Assembly: GCF_014805685.1 (NCBI RefSeq) | Contig: NC_060885.1 | Span: 7,607,632 to 7,671,631 of the forward strand | Length of the DNA: 64,000 bases | Origin: Silurus meridionalis | Taxonomy: Eukaryota > Chordata > Actinopteri > Siluriformes > Siluridae | Direction: 5' to 3' | Part shown: positions 10,811-64,000 of the stretch, piece after piece | Layout: every line of letters starts with the position of its first letter | Position numbering within the stretch: the stretch's first letter is position 1 | Notes under the pieces: generated by a model | What the model saw: only the letters and a program-made list of their open reading frames with translations | What the model was told of the DNA's origin: nothing | Databases searched by the model: none | Position numbers and translations under genes: made by a program

Positions 10811-11904
10811 TGAATTTCACTGTGCTGTAATTTATAAGTGATATGTGAATGTAGACCTGTACATTCTCTCTACTATCTCACTATCCAGTCTCATGGTGCG
10901 CTGCGACACACATGGAAAAAAAAACACTCGGCGCTTTTAAAATGTGCAAATCTTTTATTCTCAAACAATGCAGATATTAAAACAATAACACTGATTTTTA
11001 AAAAAGTCAGAAATGCAAAGCCAAATATCCTGAGCTGTTCGCTGATACAAGTTCTGCTCTCACCGCTCGAGCTCATGTTGTGCATACAATGTTGGCAAAT
11101 TGCAAAATAGAGCGCCATACTGAATCATACTGAATATCAGCCTTAATCAAGGAATATAAAATACCAAAAAAAGAAAAGTGTGGACGAAAGAAAAAGGGGT
11201 GTCAAGAATATGTAGCTTAAAGTTTGCCAACAAAACTAAAGGATTGACACACACACACACAAAAAAAATACATAAACAAAGAAATTGGTACAAAAATAGT
11301 AACATGTAGTACCTAGATTATGTCATCTCGATACGGACATCATCGCATTACATCAGCTCGCTCAACCCGAGTCAAGAGAATTCAGATTGCGTGGTGAGGG
11401 AAAACTAATATCAGCAAAAAAAAAAAAAAAAAACACATTCCGACTTCAGCTAAACGAGTCTAACCAGCACACAGTAAGCTTCTCATGAAAGCAGATGCAC
11501 TCCGAATCGAAGTTTGTTTCAAGTTACAAATATTAAATGGATTAAAAGAAAATGACAGTAATTAGAAATACATCTCCTGTGACAAGGCATGCCGCTCATG
11601 CGACTATATTAAGTGAAAGCGACTACAAATAAATGGGTTAACTGAAGTTTTATATCAAGAAAATGACTTCATTGTGTGACTTAAATTAGTACTGTCATTG
11701 AGAAATAATAGTGTGGACGTAAAATGTAAAAAAATGTAAATTTTTTATATATATTTATTTTTTTAATAATTACAGAAACAAAACAAAACCCTAAATGACG
11801 GGGAAGAATATCCGATTTATTCATATATTTTTGTAAATAGTAAACTGATGTATCAGATTATTAATTAAATATAAAAACAAGCGTATTACATTTAAATAAT
11901 GTAC

Positions 11905-12390
11905 ACTATATAGACATAATTATTGGGACACCTGACTTTTCCAGCCATATGTACTTCTTTCCCGAAACTGTTGTCACAAAGTTGGATTCACACAATTGTA
12001 CAGGACGTCTTTTGGATGCTGTAAAGATGGCATCGTCCTGTACACAAAGCCAGATCCATGAAGATATGCTTTAAATGGGTTGGAGTGGAAGATCTTGAAT
12101 GGGCTGCTATAGAGATCTGACCTGAACTCTACTCAACAATTTTGAGATGAATTGGAATACTGACAGCACCTCAGACTTTCACATCTTACATCAGTACCTG
12201 ACTTTACTAACACCCTTATAGCTGAATCAACACAAAATCTCCACAAGCGCACTCTAAAAACCAATGGAACGTCTTCCCAGAAGAGTGGAGGTTTTTATAA
12301 CAGCAAATGGGGACTCGCTGTGGAATTCAAAAAGCACATATGAATCTTATGGTCAGGTGTCCACACACTTTTGCCCATATAATGTATTTT
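11905..12390 (+). mobile_element. Tc1-derived non-autonomous element (family A), near complete
   Basis: Both ends are visible: TTATTGGGACACCTGACTTT at the left and its inverted counterpart GGTGTCCACACACTTTTGCC at the right. The interior is a degraded Tc1 transposase C-terminal region. Confidence 0.7.
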
Positions 12391-12539
12391 TAACAGGCAC
12401 TTACCGGCGGGCTTATACTGCACTCCAATAATTAAATATAACAAAATAAAATACTGTCATTATGTTATACTATTGGATACTATTCACAGATCAGACATTA
12501 TGACATTATAACATCATGACCAGTAAAATGAATAACACT

Positions 12540-12765
12540 GATTATCTCTTCATCATGGCACCTGTGAGACAGCAAGTGAACATTTTCTCCTCAAATCTGA
12601 CATGTTGGAAGTAGGAAAAATGGGCAAGCGTAAGGATTTAAGAGAGTTTGATGAGGGACAAATTGTGATGTCTAGACGACTGGGTCAGAGCATCTCCAAA
12701 CCTGCAGCTCTTGTGGGATGTTTCCTGTCTGGCGTGGTCTGTATCTATCAAAAGCTCCAATTTAA
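12540..12765 (+). mobile_element. Tc1-like transposase N-terminal fragment
   Basis: Encodes [34 protein letters not shown] and VVCIYQK, the helix-turn-helix start of a Tc1-like transposase, then breaks off. Related fragments occur at 15776-16380, 21655-21710 and 35275-35350. Confidence 0.75.
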
Positions 12766-13021
12766 TAATTTCTTCCCTTGTGTATGTATGTGTGTATGTA
12801 TATACTGTATACACACACTGCATAATTGCAAAGAAAAAGCCCTACAACTTTTATGCATAAACCTAGATCTATTTTGCTTAGTTCCTGCACTAAAACTGAT
12901 AAAGTGTGTAATTGTGCCTTCATTAATGCTCAGAAAAATAATACAAAACTGATGTACCATCATATAAACAAAGGAAAATACTGCTGAAATATTTTATATG
13001 GCCGTGTGACCGGTGAAGGTC

Positions 13022-23742
<10,721 letters not shown>

Positions 23743-24038
23743 TTCGTTTACAAAGTTTCCGAACACGTGTTCAGTGACTTAATAATACTGTAAAATATTG
23801 CAAAAAATACTTTTTATTACCCTAACTGATTAAAGTAACAAGGAAAACCCTACAATAAAAATCCGAAAAACTTCAGTCTGGAAGTGAAAACGGTTTTTGT
23901 GCAAGAAAACAAGCAAAAAAAACAAATGTACGAAAAAGAAAAACAACTTCACATCAATTTCACTGTATTTTCAGACACCCAGGTGCTTCTTACTTTGTGA
24001 AAAAGTCGAGAAACTCTCCTCCCGTCCCGCATCAGCCA

Positions 24039-24047
24039 GCCATCTTG
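24039..24047 (-). promoter_or_regulatory. YY1-like site in pkd2 5' region
   Basis: CAAGATGGC on the minus strand, 297 bp upstream of the pkd2 ATG. YY1 motifs of this form are common at vertebrate start sites. The ATG inside it opens a three-codon frame (M-A-G-stop), a possible minimal uORF if transcription starts upstream. Confidence 0.35.
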
Positions 24048-25639
24048 TTCCCTCTAGTCTTCCCCAAAATCTCCTCGGCTGTGTCCCAAATAGCGCACAT
24101 TTTTACTAAGTAGCATGCACGCTCGAGCGAACTGCCCATAAGAACTGACGTAGTGTTTCCATCACTTTCTAGTCCAGGTCAACGCGTTTGAGACGCGGCC
24201 CGGGTCCCATTGGAATAAGATTTGACCGCATATGGCGTCTGCTTCTTGAACATCTGGAAACATCTTGTACTTTCACTTAGTCACAATTTTTTTGTTTTCA
24301 TTTTTGTTTGAACCCTAATTTAAATTTTGACCAAATTAGACTCAATAAGTTTATTTTTCTTCTTTAATATATAATAAACATCTTATAATTTAATGCTTTA
24401 ACATTATATCATGAGTTAAAAAAATACATAAATTCGATGCATAAGGTGTCAAACACGTCGTTTTACACAATTTTTTAGGGAAATTTTAAACTCTACCACT
24501 AATAGATTGAATAACCGAAGTATGTTTGGCTTCTGTTGTTGCTAGACAACTGTCTACCCTCACCCATGACTTTGATTGGACAGGAATAATGACGGACAGT
24601 TTAACCAGCCAATTGTTTTTCACCATCTCATCCTCTCTAAACTACCTTAATTACACGATTTTATGCACGACCAAGCTGCTGAGCTATTCAGTCAAAAGTA
24701 TGTGGACAACTGACCATCACTTCTATATGTAGTATGTACAGTGTGCAAACCATGTACTAAAAAAAAGGACAAAAGTATTTGCCTTTAAATGTACTCAAAT
24801 ATCCAAAGTACTATGATTTATAATGGCTATAATGTATCGTTTTTGACACAAGATTCTTTACTTAATTAACTCAGTTTATGTGAAGAGACTCTTAGCATGC
24901 CAATCTATCAATAGAATGATATTAATGAATCAAACAATGATTGATATCGATTAAAATTATCATGAGCCCAAAACCTACTTAAAAAAAACATGCAAATAAA
25001 ACCCGGGTGTTGTGTGTTGTGGTGAGTTCGAGTTTCTTACATTATTTTATTTCTTTTAAAATGTTCTGCTTGCTGTTAAACTGATGCTGAACTGTATGTT
25101 GGTGATCCACCAAGCACCAATCAAAACTAGTTTGAAACAGATCGAGCACTCGACCCTGATTGGTGGATCGCTGCGTGTTTGTCCAGTTGAGTTTTTATCC
25201 GTTTATAAATAAAAAGGGACGACTGATATCACAAAAAATAGTGAGATATTTGAATTTGTAATGCAGGGAAGTTAAATTAAAAGTCTCCTCAAATGGAAAT
25301 ACTTTTGTAAAGTACAGATACATGGAGAAGCTAATCAAGTACAGCAACTTATTACATTTACTTCATTATAAATGCCTTTGTACAAAACCATTAAAATCTC
25401 CTTTCACTGAAACTGAGGCCCAAACCTGTTCCAGCATGGAAATAATACTGTGCACACAGAAAGCTCAATTAAAACATCATGTGAAAGAACTTGACAGTTC
25501 TGCACTGATTCCTAGGGACAAAGAGAGCTTTATGAAGACATCATATGGAAGAACTAGAGAGTTCTACACCTAGTGATGTGCATAAAGCAAGCTCCAAGAA
25601 GACGCAGTCTCTACTTGCCTCCTGAACAATCACACTGTG

Positions 25640-26045
25640 CAGCATTCTTAACTACCATGTAACAATAAAGATACTTAATAATCCTTGTTTCTTGCTCCCT
25701 GTCAGCCTTCTACCTAAAAACTCAACTATGATAAAATTATAATGAATGGACACACGAAGATGAGAATGGGTTCTCTTTTGAGTCTGGTTCACCCTCATGG
25801 TTTCCTCCTCATACTATCTCCGGGAGTCTTTCCATGCCACTTTTGGGAAATGAGAAATCTTTAATAATGTTTAAGAGTTGTAATTCAATTGCATTGATGG
25901 TGAAGGGTTCAGAGGGCATGCATTACGTCTGATTTTCTCCAGGATACTAGATCTCAAGGAAAAATTCATAGGCATTAACATATAGAATCACATTTTATAA
26001 CCTCTTTAACTCTGTAAAGTTGCTTTGAGACAAAGGCTGAACACC
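25640..26045 (+). mobile_element. L2-like LINE 3' region (degraded)
   Basis: Contains GATGAGAATGGGTTCTCTTT, TTCCTCCTCATACTATCTC and TTATAACCTCTTTAACTCTG, matching the 9870 and 22000 copies. Confidence 0.5.
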
Positions 26046-26054
26046 TCCACAATA

Positions 26055-26058
26055 TCTA

Positions 26059-26129
<71 letters not shown>

Positions 26130-26218
26130 ATAGATTTTTAGATATATTAATATATAGATTTATTTATATATCTATATAGATATATTTATAGATATATTTA
26201 TATATCGATATATAATAA

Positions 26219-26281
<63 letters not shown>

Positions 26282-26345
26282 TATATAAAAATATAAATAT
26301 AAAAATAATAATAAATTAAAAATTAAAAAGATTTATATATATATA
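26055..26345. repeat. (TATC)n and (TA)n block
   Basis: About 70 bp of TATC repeats (26059-26128), AT-rich degenerate sequence, then about 55 bp of TA (26223-26277) and a shorter TA run. It lies just upstream of the papss1 promoter. Confidence 0.95.
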
Positions 26346-26602
26346 TATATATGTATTAATGTTTTTTATTTTTAATTTATTATTTTTTATATTTATATTT
26401 ATATACAACACCAACTTTGTAGGTTGTGTGCATTACTTACAAAACAAAATCAATTGTGTTGGATTATATATTACTAATCTATTATTATAAGTCTTCTAAA
26501 TCATGATCATAAATCATAAATCAAAAATCTAATAAGAACATAAAACAGCAGTATTATTTCTGCTCGATAGATGGCGCTGAAACATGTGGCGAGGTTTTAA
26601 AG

Positions 26603-26622
26603 CGTCACTTCCGGTGACGTGG
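26603..26622 (+). promoter_or_regulatory. papss1 promoter motif: ETS site between TGACG half sites
   Basis: CGTCACTTCCGGTGACGTGG combines an ETS-type ACTTCCGG with inverted TGACG half sites (CGTCAC and GTGACG), 130-150 bp upstream of the start codon. This is typical of housekeeping promoters. No TATA box is at the expected distance. Confidence 0.5.
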
Positions 26623-26754
26623 CTTCAGTGTGGACGCCTCCTGCCTGCTGGAACTGCTTGGTGTCTTTCTGGTGTCCATTAACCAAACCGGCTCGGAGAC
26701 ATTTTTCTTTTCTTTTTTTTTTCTTTTCTATTATTTTTTTGTGTAACCTGGTCG

Positions 26755-61371
<34,617 letters not shown>

Positions 61372-62029
61372 GTTAGTTTGCTAATTATCTTATTGTGTTT
61401 TCAGAAGACTTAGTTATGGAGCTTTCGGGACACATGAAACAAAATGTTTGGTTGAAATGAATGCAGGCCTTCGTTCTTTAAACGTGCCCTTGTTGCAGCT
61501 TTACTAATATATCGCAATGCATTTAGTGATCAGTAAATCAATAAGCCGCCTGATTGTTTCAGTATGCCATTTTTTTCCCCCTCCCGAAAATAATAGCATC
61601 AATTTGACAGCTGAATGTGTAACACATGGAGTTAGAATCCCGATGATGTCACAGATGTCTCAACAAAAACAAACAAGCTTTCTTCGCACTTGCGCAGTCA
61701 TTTACAGAGGTGCCAACCAATCATGTGCATTTGTAAGATTGTGGATGTGGAAGAGGGCAGATAGCAGTTTTCTCCAAATGCATTCAGCATGAACTAAAGT
61801 CGCGGTGGCTCGTTTCAAAAGTTGGACGAAACACGTGTTAGGATCAACCTTCCCTGGTGTGATTGTGGAAAGGAATTTGCTTATTGAGCTAATATGGGGT
61901 TGTTTTTCCATGTTTTTGGACCTATAATAATTAAAATACCTCAGATTAGGATTAGGATTTTCTGCATTTGGATCTTCTCCAAAACCATTGTATCGGATGT
62001 CTTTGGATTCGGTGGCATTACATTTTGCT

Positions 62030-62350
62030 TTGACGACAGCGTGCCCAAAGCCAGCTCCATGAAGATATGGTTTAGATTGGTTGGAGTGGAAGGTCTTGAG
62101 CGGCCTTCTATAGACCTCAGAGCTCAATGCTACTGAACGCCTTTGGGTTGAAATGGAACGCACACAGCACCTCAGGCCTCCTCACCTCGTTCACATCAGT
62201 GCCTGACTTTTCTAACACCTATGTGGCTGAATTATCACAGATCTCCACAAGCACACCCCAAAAATCTAGTGGAACATCTTCCCAGATGAGTCCTAGTTAT
62301 TATAAGAGCAAATAGGGACTAAATGTGGAATGGTCGAGTGTCCACAAAAA
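62030..62350 (+). mobile_element. Tc1-derived non-autonomous element (family A), 5' truncated
   Basis: CCAGCTCCATGAAGATATGG, GGTTGGAGTGGAAGGTCTTG, ending near GGTCGAGTGTCCACAAAAAA; the left end is missing. Confidence 0.65.
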
Positions 62351-62359
62351 ACGTTTGCA

Positions 62360-64000
62360 TTTGCTCTGCCCCAATCTGAACCGCATCCCCCTTGTTGGGG
62401 GGACGGACGTTTTCTAGATGTTTCCATTACAATTTTAGACAAAAGAAGACTTTAATATGACAACCTGCTCTTTTAAGTCTCTGCATCATAGCACATGGAT
62501 GTAATTGTCCACTTTATGTACGTACTCCAAATGGATTGTCATAAGAGATTTGTAGAAGTCTGATCTTCAACCAACCGAAGGAGGCGATCCGTGCGGTTTT
62601 CCTTTTGCCGTCCGAAACTGGATCTCGCTTTTAATTCCCGGCATGCCTCCCATGTGTGTTTGGCCTCTTCATTTATTTACGGCCAATTGTAGCGCCAAGA
62701 ATAACAGGAAACCTTCCTAGGCTACTTTGAAGTCCTTCAGGAATCAGAGCTGCCCCTAATTACGGCACTCCTTACGCGCACTGCGGACGATGACTAACAG
62801 AAATCGCGGCGGGTAATTAATGGCGTTTTTCACTATTAAGTCAGATGCCTTCCCGTGCCAGGCACCCCGCCGACTGCATCGTGAAACGGAGGACGCGCGA
62901 GAACGACGGCGCGACGTTCACCGAATCAAAGTGCGACAGAAGATATTTCTGACCTAAATGAGTTTGATTCTATATTGGCACAACTGTAAGAAATTAGGCG
63001 CAGTTCTAATCGTCCGTCCCATCTGAACACTTTGGAAACACAACAGTCACATGTCTCAATCCGCCAAAAGCTCTCGGCCTTTGATGTTTGACGTGCGCTG
63101 CTCGGGAATGCTAGGTCATCCTTCTCAAATGTACATGTTCTGACAAGCTATCACATGAAGATGTCCATCCCGGGCTCGCACAAATACACATTTCCAAACA
63201 TTTCTCTTTTTCAGGCTTTTAAACATGGAGAAAAAAAAACAACCAGTGGTGGAGAGTTACGAAGTAAATCTAATTCGTTACTGTACTTAAGTAGATTTTT
63301 CATGTTTCTGTCCTTTACTCAAGTATTTCCATTTGGGGAGACTTTAACTTGACTTTTTAAAAGTCAAATATGTTTCTTTTTACTCAAATACATTTGATTT
63401 ATGATTGAGTTTTGATTGCTGCTGGTGATAAATAATTATTAAATAAAATTTAAATTAGTTATATTTATTATTATTATTTTAAAGAAGTAGTTGAAAAAAA
63501 GGTTTCAGGCTCCTGATAATTTTAATCAATACCAATCAGTGTTTGATTCATTATCATTCTATTAATAGATGTGCCGTTGTGCTTAAATTAACATTAGAGT
63601 CTTTTCACATAAAGTCAAATGCTTTTGTTCTTTTACTCAAGTGAAAGATTAAAGGGAGCACTTTTACTTTAGTAATATTTAACCAAATGTGTTAAAAAAT
63701 ACATAGTTAACAAATACATAGTTTAAAATGTTTTTCCGAACATTCCTGAACATTCAGTCCCCTCACGAATTTTAAGATAATCCGCAACTTGCTGTCTGTT
63801 AGGTTCCAAACGAGAACCCGTGAATATTCCAAATTATTAATTTTAAATTAATTAAAAATAATTTTTTTATGCATAAAGGTTTAATAGTAGAAATGTAATT
63901 TGATCGATTTCAAAAATCATTTCTCAATATCGTTTCCCAGTTTCTATGAGGTACAAGCATTTTTTTTTGTGAGGGCTTCAACTGAAACCACTTTTATGAC
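62360..64000. other. papss1 intron 11, no exon recognised
   Basis: 62640-62940 is GC-richer, free of recognisable repeats and contains TAATTA motifs. The rest is AT-rich. The final papss1 exon is not visible. Confidence 0.5.

Larger units (their letters stand above)
8561..13021. other. Convergent intergenic region abcg2-pkd2
   Basis: No convincing gene. It contains AT-rich sequence, SINE-like pieces (9440-9720, 10680-10800), an L2-like 3' region (9870-10680), a family A Tc1 remnant (11905-12390) and a Tc1 N-terminal fragment (12580-12765). The 3' UTRs of both genes must lie here. A minus-strand AATAAA at about 10950 is a weak pkd2 poly(A) candidate. Confidence 0.7.
23743..26754. other. Divergent intergenic region pkd2-papss1
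   Basis: Contains the pkd2 5' region (23743-24250), low-complexity AT sequence, an L2-like copy (25640-26040), tetranucleotide and TA arrays (26055-26345) and the papss1 promoter (26570-26754). No further gene is visible. Confidence 0.7.

Noticed and set aside
10838..11118. Small genes on either strand between abcg2 and pkd2
   Set aside because: Overlapping short frames with no family resemblance or splice context; may be pkd2 3' UTR.

Overview
This is an intron-rich, repeat-laden vertebrate genomic window. The protein sequences and the repeat content (many Tc1/mariner, hAT and piggyBac DNA transposons, L2-type LINEs, tRNA-derived SINEs, long dinucleotide arrays) point to a ray-finned fish, probably an ostariophysan and perhaps a catfish. 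The species call is only a guess. Three conserved protein genes account for nearly all convincing coding sequence.

Layout: (1) 1-8560, + strand: the last nine coding exons of an ABCG2-type half transporter, covering the end of the nucleotide-binding half and the whole membrane domain; the 5' part lies before the window. (2) 8561-13021: convergent intergenic region with an L2-like repeat, SINE pieces and Tc1 remnants. (3) 13022-23742, - strand: all 15 coding exons of pkd2 (polycystin-2), joining in frame to 912 residues. (4) 23743-26754: divergent intergenic region holding the pkd2 and papss1 promoters and an AT-rich simple-repeat block. (5) 26755-64000, + strand: papss1, exons 1-11 (581 residues plus 2 nt); the last exon lies beyond the window. 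Its introns are the main repeat reservoir.

The genes do not form a pathway. ABCG2 is an efflux pump, polycystin-2 a ciliary/ER cation channel, and PAPSS1 makes the sulfate donor PAPS. ABCG2 and PKD2 are also neighbours on human chromosome 4q22, while human PAPSS1 is about 20 Mb away, so the order here may reflect ancestral or fish-specific linkage.

The most interesting non-coding structures are: a piggyBac element inserted at TTAA inside another transposon, with the matching empty site preserved elsewhere in the window; a ~975-bp near-palindrome around a Tc1-type MITE in papss1 intron 8... counted here as the intron before exon 8; a ~2.8-kb minisatellite in the same intron; a (GT)n tract that serves as the 3' splice-site tract of an abcg2 exon; two in-phase donors in abcg2 that would include or omit an extracellular cysteine; and a tRNA-Glu-headed SINE with a clear target-site duplication whose tail matches LINE ends in the window. 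I found no convincing wholly new protein-coding system.
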